A stretch of DNA of 64,000 bases. Source: Allacma fusca. Its lineage: Eukaryota > Arthropoda > Collembola > Symphypleona > Sminthuridae. The stretch's first letter is position 1. Each line of letters begins with the position of its first letter. Positions 1-11,351 of this stretch are shown here, piece after piece. A program made the position numbers and the translations under genes. The stretch lies in contig OX359247.1 of the NCBI GenBank assembly GCA_947179485.1, forward strand, positions 47,031,131 to 47,095,130. The letters run 5' to 3'. The notes below the pieces were generated by a model. The model did not search any database and was not told where the DNA came from. It was given only the letters and a program-made list of their open reading frames with translations.

Positions 1-1821
1 TAAGAGGCTCCCATGCACATACATAGATAGGCATTGCAGTGTCAAAGTAGATTTCTCCATATGAAATATATTTGCTTGTTGAGTATCAAAGGCAGGCGAG
101 GAAGGATAAGGGGGAGAAGTGTAAAAAGAAGTCAAACTTCCCCATGCATATGTATCTATTCGTACAAGGCCGGGCATGGATTGTGAGCTGTAAATTGTGA
201 GATGTCTTCTTTTTCCTAGTGCCAGAGACTTTTCAAAAATTATGAATGTGTCTATAGGGGATTGGAGTCTAAGTCCTTTTACAGAATGAAATTCAAAATG
301 AGTTTTGGTCCTTTTGCCATTTTACTCTCTCCTATAATTCCGTGCTTTTAGCTTAGACATTTTATATCTAGAGGTAGATACTATGTTGTGGGATCCAGAG
401 TATTGGAATTGATGTGAGTCTTTATAGTGGGGCATAATCATGGATTTACATACTTTCTGCATGGATGGCGGTGGTTTTTATGCAATAAAAGTAATCTGGT
501 TTAAGTATGGCTTACACCCTGACGATTAAAATGGCTTCGCAATGATATACAATGTTAATAATGCTCCTTTTGTCAAATGAAATGTAGATTAAATTTGTGG
601 AAAATTGTCGGAGAAAGGGCAGAGGAATTTTAAAGGAAGGAGTAGCAGATAGGATGAGGGAGAGTATAGGGCCTATATGTAATGTATGTATATGTAATGA
701 GTACATACAAGGCTGGGCCTGTTCCTCAATTCAGGGTGACTCCGAAGTATGGAAGGAATGCAAGGGTTAAAAATAGCATTTTCGACACGTCTTTTAGTCA
801 AGATCATAACCGAGTGTTCACAAGGCACTTGGACGTGTTAAAGTATAGGGATTTGCATACAATGCTCTCCATACAATTTCCAAGTAATATGTAACATAAT
901 GGGAGTCAAGGAATCTCGTCTGTTTGAATTATCCATGCAAACGTTCTTTTTCCGTGATGCCCTTCCTCCTTGGGTAATTCTTGGATCCTCGGGAGATGTA
1001 CATACATATCTACATACATACATGCACATGGAGTCGTAGTAAATTGATCGTTGACTCTATTATCTTGTATATTTGCCACTTGGCTTTGCTCACCACAGAA
1101 AGTCCTTGTAGATTATTTCCAGGATTGTAAACCCTGAGATTCTTCTTGCTAATTCGGTTGAGCGGACTAAAGTTTTGTTTAAGTAGGCGGAAAGTCGAAG
1201 CTTTATCTTGAGTCTTTGTGTTTTTAAAGGCCTCGTCTCATCCTACCCTGCTCATCCTTTCCCAAATTTTCTTATATGGGAGGGACCCTCATTGTATTAA
1301 GTATTATAAGCTGAGGGAAATATATACATGTAATTACATTGTTCTGTATTTACTCTTCAAAAAACACATATGTACATATGTATGCAAGGAGATGGGTCCA
1401 AAGTAAAACTCAACTGTTTCTTCTGAAGTTTCAAAAGGAGGATCTTTTTTTTTTATTCTCATCTTTTTATTCTCAGACAATTTCTTTCTCCAAGTATTTT
1501 TTTTATAGTAATAGTGAATTAAGACACATGAAAGAGTTTTAAATTTGCTTGGAATTCGAAGGGAAGCTTTTTAGGTATATCCTTAATTTGAATATCCGGA
1601 CTCCGGACTGTAAAAACCCTCTTACACTTGAATTAGCATTAAATGCCTGAAACTCCGTGGTTGCTCAGGAGGAAGGGGGAATTTTTCCTGGGGACTGATT
1701 GAACGTCGTTTAAGTTTTTTTTTTTTTTTTTTTTTTAGACGCCAGAAAAATAAGGAATGAAGGATTAGTGGTGTGGAAGTTGACACAACTAATGATGTTG
1801 TTCTTTCCTGTTCTTTTGTAG
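1..1821. other. Non-coding flank or intron upstream of the first visible Ig-gene exon
   Basis: I see no supportable gene here. Open frames are short and lack domain signatures. Because the acceptor at 1820-1821 is in phase 1, this stretch is most likely the 3' part of an intron whose upstream exons lie before the window. A poly-T run at 1715-1736 ends in AG and could act as a decoy or alternative acceptor, but the frame after it soon meets stops. The acceptor used in the model has a long pyrimidine tract at about 1800-1819. Confidence 0.6.
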
Positions 1822-2388
1822 GTCACATCGTACTTTGTTCCCACTCGCTCAGACACCACCGAGGCCACTCATCCCTTCCCCTGTTACCTTCAAGTGGCTC
1901 GACTGTGTTAACGGACGGTGATGGCGATGAAGCGGACTCGGCCCTAATGGAATCTTCCTCCAGCTCGGATGAAAAAACAAGTCCGCTTTTGAATACAAAT
2001 CCAAATCCAGCCACCTCATCGTCCTCAACGGGGGCGGAGGAGTCGTTAGAGCCCGTCGTGGCAGCTGTGACTTCGTCCAAGTCCAAACTAATGATGCCCG
2101 ATGCCGGATCCTCCATGTCACTCATAAAGATCAAGCCAGGTCGGGAGTTGAAACTCAAGTGTGAACTTAATAATACATACGGAAGGATCATGTGGTTACT
2201 CAATGGACAGCCCATAAGGACTGACAATGGACGCTACTCCATTCAAGGCCCGAGTGGGAATCATGCCATTGAGGGTCGACTCACCATTAATAACGTTCTT
2301 CCGGAAGACAATGGCATTTGGCAGTGTCATGAAACCAAGTTTGATGGGAAGGAACATGTTTCCAAACCAACTCGAGTCATCGTCTTGG
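1822..2388 (+). CDS. Exon 1 (visible): acidic/Ser-rich leader region and Ig domain 1
   Basis: The acceptor TTTTGTAG ends at 1821 and the donor G|GTAAGG follows 2388; both boundaries are phase 1. Residues of about 15-100 are rich in Ser, Asp, Glu and Thr (runs such as ESSSSSDEKTS and ATSSSSTG) and look disordered. Ig1 follows, with B-strand Cys in LKLKCELNN, the core Trp in IMWLLNG, and the F-strand Cys in EDNGIWQCHE, ending in TRVIVLG. The open frame also extends upstream to an ATG at 1773. That alternative start (MEVDTTNDVV...) is possible, but it lacks a clear signal peptide, and the good pyrimidine tract at 1821 favours splicing. A sequon (NNT) lies just after the first Ig cysteine. Confidence 0.82.
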
Positions 2389-3289
2389 GTAAGGGATATT
2401 CCGTTGAATTTCGGAAGACTATGATTAAACCGTCGATAATTTTTGTGGGGGATCCTATCACAAACAGTGTCCATCAATGTCCTTCTAAAATCTTGCCCAA
2501 ATGTTATACAGTATTGAGGTAGAACAAATTTAGATTCTAGGTTTCAGGGATTTTGAAATATTTTTTAATTCTAGACATCGGAGCTTGCTACTCTGTACGT
2601 GGAAGTTTTTCTGTCGAATGAATCCCTACAAGTTGGGTTTTTATTATGAGTGTAGATTTTATATCTACTATTTACCCGAAAGTTATGTTTTTCTATTAAT
2701 AGCAATTAAACCCTTTTATGGGCAGATAAAAGGATTTAGGAGATCTGCAAATTTAACTTTTGCTTCGAACGCTGAATCAATTGAATTGATTGTTGGGACT
2801 ATTGACTTTTGTTATTGAGGGCTTTTCAGATTTATTTCAATTCATTGACATGCAGGGAGGGAAACAAGTAGTTTGGAATTTGATACCTTACTCAATGTAG
2901 TTGTGGAAGTTGGCTCTGTCAATTATGTGAATCTTGAATGAACTGAAAGTTAGGGATATATATTGAGTGGCTTTTTAGTGAGAGGAAAGTTTCAGCTCGG
3001 TTAGCTCTCTCTGTTTTTAGGGATGATGATGATGGGGATGTTGTAGGAGCAAGTATTTACTAAAGCATGGGAGTATAGAGTTGAGTTTGAGAAAGAGATA
3101 GACAAAAGTGTCAGGATCAATGAAATGAGTATACAGGAGAGTTTCAAGCGTAAAGTTTACTTTGGGAAGATGTGATGTGATTTGCATTTTCATTTGCATC
3201 ATGCGATGAGTGAGTCTCTGTTGAGGCAGTTACTTTACATTTGTATGGTGGGATTTTCAATGGGAGTACAGTCAGTTGTGTATTTTCAG
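2389..3289 (+). other. Intron 1 (phase 1)
   Basis: The donor is GTAAGG and the acceptor TATTTTCAG. It separates Ig1 from Ig2 exactly at a domain border, the usual phase-1 arrangement of shuffled Ig modules. I see no gene or element inside. Confidence 0.75.
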
Positions 3290-3409
3290 CTGCACCCCGA
3301 GCAGTCCATTTGGAATTCGATGGCCGACGACTCTCACCGTCCTCTTCCTCCTCGAGGGTCACTTACCGAGAAAAAGACAACATTTCTATTGATTGCGTCG
3401 TCGAGGGAG
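3290..3409 (+). CDS. Exon 2: N-terminal half of Ig domain 2
   Basis: This is a 120-nt exon with phase 1 at both ends. It encodes a linker (APRAVHLEFDGRRLS), a short Ser run, and the B strand NISIDCVVEG with the first Ig cysteine. Joining to exon 3 gives CVVEGGNPPPRIWWF, a textbook Ig cysteine-to-tryptophan spacing, which fixes the 3' boundary. That boundary requires a GC donor (GGGAG|GCAAGT). The nearest GT, four bases on, would leave phase 2 and break the frame into exon 3. Confidence 0.8.
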
Positions 3410-3476
3410 GCAAGTGGTTGCAAGTTTTATTACATTACTCCCGCTCCCGTTACATCCTACCATTTCCCTATTTTAC

Positions 3477-3521
<45 letters not shown>

Positions 3522-4264
3522 AGACGTGTACAGTACTGTAGGATCTTGCTTTAGAGGCAGATGCCTATCCCAATGCTAAACTTTGTTTGTTTTCAAATCT
3601 TTTGTTATTTGTAGTGCTCTGCTCTGTCCCTGTATTTACATTTCTGGAGGCAAACAGACACATGAATGAATGTATAAGTGCAAAAACGGTAATTAACTTT
3701 TACATGCATAATCCTCGGATAATTAAAGTAAACATTGACCAAATGTTTTTCAATGCAAGCTGCATTAGACATTCAATGTCGTCTTGTTTGTTTCTTACTC
3801 AAATGAGGCCCTCCTAAGTTCATTGGTACAATATCAAAATGGTACAGTGTATAAAGAGCTAAGCCTTATTTATAATACAGTCTTGGGTCAGCCTAGCCTG
3901 GAACTTTTTACTCATTGAGAAATGTTTTTATGTATGGTTGAAATACTGCTTGTCATGATACCCTCAATTCTCAAAGGCTAAGTAATAACCTGCATTGTAC
4001 TGAGAACGTGTTTGTCATCTTATATGAAGATGATGCTTCCATTGTCAGGGTATCATTTTGGCTCTTCGTTTATTTTTAGTTTTTTTTACCAACAATAATA
4101 AGACCTGTGTCAAAGCCCTGCTTGAAAATTCCTCTTTGACAGACTGCTAGTATTATTTGTAGCAACTCTGGAAAACATTTTTTTAAAAATTATGTCAGTA
4201 TAATAAGAAAAAGGAAGTTGATGTTGTTAAAAATTGGATGATGTTTTTTTTTTATTTTGCGCAG
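3410..4264 (+). other. Intron 2, probable GC-AG intron
   Basis: The donor reads AG|GCAAGT and the acceptor TTTTGCGCAG. GC donors normally show strong matches at the surrounding positions, as here. The intron splits Ig2 between its B and C strands. It contains a perfect CT microsatellite at 3481-3519 and is otherwise featureless. Confidence 0.75.
3481..3519. repeat. CT microsatellite
   Basis: An uninterrupted TC run inside intron 2. Confidence 0.95.
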
Positions 4265-4507
4265 GGAATCCTCCACCCCGAATATGGTGGTTCATGAATG
4301 CCAAGAACTTGACCAACAATAGCAACGTAGTGACAACCTTTTTAGATGATGACAAAGTGTACCTCACCCGAAGTTCCCTTAGAATAGACAATGTGTCTCG
4401 GAGTGATCATAACAAAAGTGTTGTTTGTATAGTCGATCACGAACTATTGTCTTCTTCAAGTCCCGAGTCCACTTACTTACGAGCCACAGCGCATTTCAAC
4501 ATTGAGT
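4265..4507 (+). CDS. Exon 3: C-terminal half of Ig domain 2
   Basis: This is a 243-nt exon in phase 1/1. It starts GNPPPRIWWFMNAKN (C strand with the core Trp), carries three sequons (NLT, NVS, NKS), and has the F-strand Cys in HNKSVVCIVDH followed by ATAHFNIE. The donor T|GTGAGT follows 4507. Reading on without splicing reaches TGA within two codons, so splicing is required. The split codon completes as Tyr with exon 4, giving the common NIEYAPSF inter-domain linker. Confidence 0.85.
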
Positions 4508-6636
4508 GTGAGTGAAAAGACAAGTATTCTCTATTCTTTTTTCCCTCTTAGACTCTTCTCCACGGGCTCATGATCTTCCCTTTGATGCTGCTCGGAGGAG
4601 ACTCAAGCATTCCAGTCAAGATGTGGGAGTGTCAATAATATCAACTTCTTATCCCCTAAGCCTAGGCTCTTCATATGCACTTCCTTACATATCCATTTAT
4701 ATTAGTATATCTCGTTCCCCCCTCCCCCCAATATATACTCCGGAGGAGAGGATGCAAGTCCCTCCAAAAAAATATACTCTCTCTCTCTCATCCTCTTGAA
4801 CCTGGGAAATGTACTTACCTTCCTTTCAGTCAAGGGTCGGGAGAATGTCCTTCTTTGTATGGTCAGGGAGCCAGCCAGGAGGGTGAGGGATGGTCGTACG
4901 CCGACAGAATTCAAGTCAAGTCATGATGACTACCACTCCACCTTCATGTTTGTATGCGTTTTTTCCTAATCCCTTCCAGACGAACCCTTTTAGCGTGAGT
5001 ACATTCTGAGCCGAACGCCAAATTTCCACGGAGTCTTTTGTCCTCGGGCTCCTGTCCATTACGCTCATTTGGCTGGGGTCCATCACTGATGAAGGTGTTT
5101 GGATTTGAATCACAAAATCAATCGATTTTTGAAAAAATTCCATCTCCTTTTCACGTTACATAGTTTTTGATACGTTCCAGTCTGAGAAATCAACTGTCCC
5201 CATGTCCTTTGCACTGTGACTGGAATACGCGGGTTATTGGCTCTTTTTCCAATTCCTGCCAAAGCCAGTCATCCAAGTTTAAAATTGTAGGTGCTAGAAA
5301 TATACATATGTAGGGTTCTCTTTCAAGATAGTTAAACTATCGGAGACCTCCCTCACCATAAATTCCCTCATCCTTTCAACATCTCGGTTTTATTGTTCAT
5401 AATTATCATACTTGTGGTGGTGTAATTTAACCATTATGCAAATTAACATGAATTCATGGACTGGGTACCTTATTGCAGAGATTTAAGATCCATTTCGTAG
5501 ACTTCATCCGTCTTCCCCATCATCCTGGCTCGGTAGACAGAGCTGCCAAATCCCAACTTATGGTACTTGCTGGAGTAGTAATCACGCAATTAGTTCCCTT
5601 CCTCCTTCCTCCCAGCTTAGATGTGGTAGTCGAAAATAGGGGGAAAGTTGATGTTGGCAAGATCCGACTGAAACTTCACCTTTCACTAGTGCAAGTCTGA
5701 ATTTCCTTGAGAGATATTGTGTCTGCTTCTCTGTAGATATCCCACGTGTGTGCATCTGTGCATATGCACATGGGTGGTACGGGTTCAGCTCAGGGTGTAC
5801 ATAATTACATACATATAGATATCTATACATAGCTGCTGTAGTAATAATATTAAGTAGAACCTTTCCATTACTTCCTAAACGTGCATTACGGGCTGAAATC
5901 TGTGAGAGAAGAATTTTATAGTAATACACATGTTCCCATATAGGGATGAGTTTGGATATATGTAGTTACTTACAGATGCCCCTCATATAGACTTTATGTA
6001 CATTACATGTCCCTTCACTCAAACATGTGAAAATAGCTTTGTCAGAATATGAAATCCATGGTGGAATAAAATCTTAAGGTGAATTCCTGTTGGGGGTATA
6101 TTATGTCATGAGGCAGACGAGGCCACAAATCAAGATGCAGCTGGTGCTCAAATTGGGAAATCATGAATAGGAAATGATGGTGGGAAGGGACCGGAATCAA
6201 GTCAAGAGGAGAGAAAACGAAGAGGGAATTGATCTTGATTCAAAATAGGCTCTCCGTACACTTTCACAGTTGAGCTTGTTTATAGGAGAGGCCCGACCTT
6301 TGTGCATACAAGGGTGCGTCGTTAATGCCATGGTATAAAAAAAAAGGTAGACAACTTGTATGCCATGTCTCGTGAGGCTCCTTAGTATGTATGCCAGAGT
6401 CGGGCCCGTACTTTCCCATTACATTACATCTCCCATCCTCATCCCTTATATGAGTTTAAACACAGAATTGCTTCTTAGATTCCCACTGCTTTTCAATGTC
6501 AAGTCCTGCTTTTGTATACATAAAGTGGTGGGGGAGTGAAAGTGTAAACCATAAACCGATTCGGTTTGCCCATACCCGGGCAATGTTGTTAGGTAACTGT
6601 GTATAGGGAAAGTAATCCGAGGGAAATTCTCCTTCG

Positions 6637-6677
<41 letters not shown>
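6637..6677. repeat. CT microsatellite (one interruption)
   Basis: A CT run with a single TTT interruption, in intron 3. The minus strand opens a spurious Arg/Glu-repeat frame. Confidence 0.95.
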
Positions 6678-9486
6678 CCAGTCTCTTTCTCCACAGTGTC
6701 TCCTACTCAGAGACACTCCCAACCCTCCATTTAAGATTAGGTCCGTAGTTTTTTGTCAAACTCAATATACTTACGTATGGGAGGAGAGTGCGAGATACGA
6801 GAGGAGAGAATGTTTGCAAAAAATGTCACATTTTGGTAAAAGCGCCTGAGTTTAGTTTACAGGGGAGACTTCCCATCGCATCTCGCTCCTTCACTCCAAG
6901 TAAATCTGTGGGGAGAGCTTTCGAGGAGAGGGTATTGTATGTCGTATCTTCTTAATAGGAACAGCCAAGAAAATATTCATCTTGATTTGACCAAGTGACG
7001 GGACTTGTTTGAGGAATAGAGTAAGCAAAAGAAATGCTATACTACAGATAGGTAGTCAGGGCTTCACCACCAGCAGCAGCAGGAGCAAGCCGAGTAGGGA
7101 GAGTAAAAGCAGCGGAGAACATTGGTTCGTGCCATGCATAATTCATGTGGGCTGGAGCTTGGGCTTTTCTCCCAGCTATAGTATACTAGATATATACATA
7201 CGTATCTGTAGATACTGCTGGTACGCCGGAGACTGTACAAGCTGGAAAGTTGTGAGGTGAAACCTTGCTGAAAAATAGAGTTTTTCCTCATACGTCATAT
7301 ACACTTGTACAACAGGCCAGACATTATGTGTCATAAGTTTTCCGGAACCAAGTCTTGCACATGATATGTACTTAAATATAACAAGGAATTTCTGGTTTAA
7401 ATCACGAGCTACGATTTTCAGGTATTAAGTTCCATCTCCAATGTATATAATTATATATATATATTTCTTGTAGTGCATACTTATAGTTTTTGTAGCCCTG
7501 GTTTTGAACAAAACTATATACTTATCTCTGGTTTAGAGGAAGGTATGAAGTCTCGGGTGATGATAGTACCATGTAAGGTCATGCCGAGTCAAGTGTACTG
7601 GGGTCCCAGAAGAAGAATAGCTGGGATGAGAACTGGCAGTATATGTGTTCCTTTAATAATAAGCTTTTCTCTTGACATGAGGTTCAAATTAGAAAATATT
7701 ACTTTATTTACGTCCCCGGCCTAGTTTTACACCTCGTACATTAAACCGTAATATGTCATTTTCATTCTGGCTTTTCATAACTTCCCTTTTTTTATTATAC
7801 TTACTATCTTTATGTTCTCGACTCCCTACTTTTATGTTTTAGCTCCTCATTTTCTCATCCTTACCTTTCCTCTGCCATTAGATTCTAGACTGGAGTTATC
7901 AGTTCGTTCCATAGTTCTTTAGTTTCACCTCCCACGGCCACTTTCTTAGTCTGGCTTCAGCTCAAGTCATTCCATCTCGTGTAATCTGACTCTTTCTATA
8001 TAATAGAAAAGGCACTTAGTATCGGTGGGACTGTGCTGGATTCCCCATGTTAAAGTCCAGCCGTCCACCTTTGGAGGAGGTTACTGTGATGTAGTGTGAT
8101 TTTTGTTATTTGTGGATTCTCCAAAGGTCTGTCATTATTTGGGGTGTGTTGTAGGGGCCAGGCATATAAATAGCACTTGAAAAAAGTGGCGACCATTGAG
8201 GATCACGAACTCCCCGTAAGAAATTCCACTTGACTTACTTTCAACCGCATAACTCTTGTGATATTGACAGAACTTGAAAGGGGAGGATAAACATTGACAC
8301 GCAGATGAAAAACAGAGCAGAGCTCTCTCCTTCCCACACTCAATCCTCACATTCTCTACTCTTGGGCTCACACTCATGCAAGATTTGGGAAATCTGCGTG
8401 CGGATATACCATGACTAAAATTGATGTCCAACTACATACTTATGTATATCCCCTCAGGGCCCCTCGTTGTACTGCTAGCATTCGCACATTGGTAATAATT
8501 ATACAGGCCTGCAGAGGGTGCATGTCTTGGAGGAGAACAGTTCCGAATTTAGATTTCACCAGAATGTTGACAATCGAATTGCAATTTCGGAAACTGCTGT
8601 AAGCTTAAGAGTAATTAGGCTGTTAAAAATTATTCTAGAATTTCTGACGTAGACAATCTTGACAGGTTGGAGAGATGTGACACGCCAGAAATGTCTCTCA
8701 AGAAATAGCAGCTTGATAAGGTCATTGTTTTTCATACAAAAGTCTTGAGGTAATTACAGAGCACTCTTGCTAAAAGAGATCTTTATAAAAGAGCAATATT
8801 AGCGAAAGTGTAGATGCATAATTTTAAGGATTTTCTTCCGTGCACAACAATCCTGGTTTTCATCCTTGGAACAGTTTCACAATAGCTGAAATTTGCTACT
8901 TGTAGGGAAAATCTCATGGGAAGAGCTTAATGTAATTATTTGAGTGTAGGAAATACATGGACGTATACTTACATACATGCAGGTACATAATTATATACAT
9001 GCATAGATAATAATTAACGCACAAAACTTGTATGGATATCTTCTAAGGAGGCCTGGGTTTACGGAAGAAAGAAAATGAGGAAAGAAATATGAACCAGGAT
9101 TTAAATGTAAATGTAATATGAGAGAGTTTTGTGCAAAAGTTTTCCTTAAATATTTGCAAGGATTGGTGCGTTGGTGTATCCACATGGAAATATACATATT
9201 TACATATACATACATAGGTACGTCTGCCTGTGTACAAACAAGTGCAAGTGAAAGTTCCAGGAGATTTGTATGGCTCAAGTGTACAGGATGGAGGTGGATG
9301 AATGAATATTGTAGAAAAGTTAAGTTTTAATGAAACGGGGTAGAATTAATCCTGGAAAATCGTGTCAGGGGCTTTAATAAGTATTCTGCCGGATAAGCTG
9401 TAACATAATGCGAAGTAAGAGGAAAATACCCGTCACATATATTATTGTATGCATACTGAGCATGTTCTCTCTCCTTTCTGTCCTTT

Positions 9487-9490
<4 letters not shown>

Positions 9491-9533
<43 letters not shown>
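9491..9533. repeat. CT microsatellite
   Basis: An uninterrupted TC run in intron 3. Confidence 0.95.
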
Positions 9534-9536
<3 letters not shown>

Positions 9537-11319
9537 ACTATAATGTCTAGAAGGCAAACAAGTTGTACACTCTCAAATGATAAAAGTGAGCTAGTGGCTA
9601 TGTTATCTCCCTAGCACAAACCTACGTAACTGTAATAGTATTCAAGCGTTAGGGAATAAATGTGAACTACTTCAGTCTACACTACAGTTTGTGAAGCTGG
9701 AGCTAAACGAAAAGCAAGACCAGTTACTTTCCTCAGCTTACCCAGTTCCCCTTCTGAGACTAAGTCAGTGACGGAGGATATGAAAACTGGTTTTGCAGAG
9801 AGCTAATAGATATAAAAGAGCCGTAGCTCCAGTTTACTTTTGTGTCCTGATCTACCCACTCGCCATTCACACATGTTCCGCTGGCTTTGAGCTAAAGACG
9901 ATACGAAAATCCACGGGAGAGAAAATCCTGAGTCCAAGTTATATTACCATTACGCAATTTCACATCAGTAGTGCACATTTATTTGTATAGCTGTACTACT
10001 GTACACTGTTGTGAGGAGGATACAATGCAATCCATCCTTTTTTAGTCCCTACTCCTTTCCCAATACTGGCTCTGCGTGTGCATGTCGAGAGGTAGTTGTG
10101 AGGAGATAGGGAAGTAGTCGTTATCCTTTTTGGTGACTTTGCTACGAGCCACAGAGGAGTATCCTTCCACCGTGGGAATAATATCCCACATTGGAGAAAG
10201 TACGGAGAAAGTACGTGAGCTCCCACTCATACTACATTTGGAAATCCGATGAAAAAAGATATTCACGGGGTATTCATGGGTGTCAATACATATACGCTAG
10301 AGCCTCTTCGGAAGGAGCTATATCCAAGCGTGTAACCTCACATAAAGCAAGGTTAAGATCAAAGCAATAACCCTGCTTGAGAGGGAAGAAAAGTCCTATT
10401 TACCTTTTCACCAGCAGTTCTTCTGCGGGAGCACAAAAGAGAAGAAGAAAAACCTAGTGTCCGTGAGTACTGCTTCACAAAACGATAAGACGAGCCTTTT
10501 CTATATTTTTTTGAGTGAAATGAGAAAATCTAATGCTAACATATCCACTGTTGAGGGAGACGGGGCTTTTCTTGTAATGGGCTTATAAAAACGCATCTCA
10601 CGCATTGGCATGGAATTATAGCCCATAGATGATTCTAGTAGCAACATTGGTTCGGAATTAGATAGGGAGTTACAAAATTGCAAAATATCGGACTAATCGG
10701 ATGTCGCTTCCCACTCCAACTAGCCCTATGGATTGTATATCTACTGGTAGCCACTACTTTGTACCATATGCACCACTTCCACGGAAGTGAGTGTGTACGA
10801 CGACTGGTGAGTCTATGAGATTGTGAAGCTCATGACTGAATTGAGATTGGTGCACCATCCCCGACCGCACCCGCTAGCTAATACAGAAGATTAAAAAAGG
10901 GAGCTCATCCTTCGTTACATTTCTTTACTATGGGCGAGTCAGCTCTCGGAGGCAAGTTATTCTCTTGTTGTTCTTTCTCTGTCTCTTCCCTCTACTTCAG
11001 TCGTCCGGTCGTGTGGCCCGTGTCTCTTGTACTTTATTCCTCCGGAGCTCTCATTGTATTGTCCATGATTACGATTACGGGAGTGGAGCTTTATTTAGCG
11101 TCCGCCTCCACGGAATCCTTGTGTATTTTCTCGGAGGACACTGGGACTGGGAGTCAGAGGACATGTTACAAATACACAATACATGGGGAAATGTATTTAT
11201 GCACTGTAGCGTACATCCAGAGGGACAGAGAGAGACAAAGATAGAAGCATTTTCAAGGATTCTCCGCCTGCCGGATTATTAGCTTTGGAAAGAAGTCCTA
11301 TTACGAACTCACGCTTTCA

Positions 11320-11320
<1 letters not shown>

Positions 11321-11350
<30 letters not shown>

Positions 11351-11351
11351 C
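11321..11351. repeat. CT microsatellite (interrupted)
   Basis: A CT run with one TTT interruption in intron 3. Confidence 0.9.

Noticed and set aside
1773-2522. A single-exon 249-aa reading of exon 1 starting at ATG 1773 and ending at 2522
   Set aside because: The C-terminal part after 2388 is intron read-through past a good GTAAGG donor, and the N-terminal part lies before a good acceptor. The start at 1773 is kept only as an alternative.
6446-6722. Arg/Glu-rich minus-strand frames (also near 9327, 21642, 42025 and 63509)
   Set aside because: They are translations of CT microsatellites.
10930-11244. A 104-aa plus-strand frame beginning with ATG and containing hydrophobic residues
   Set aside because: No domain signature, ends in simple-repeat-like Arg/Gln text, and an overlapping frame is equally open. 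Likely chance within intron 3.
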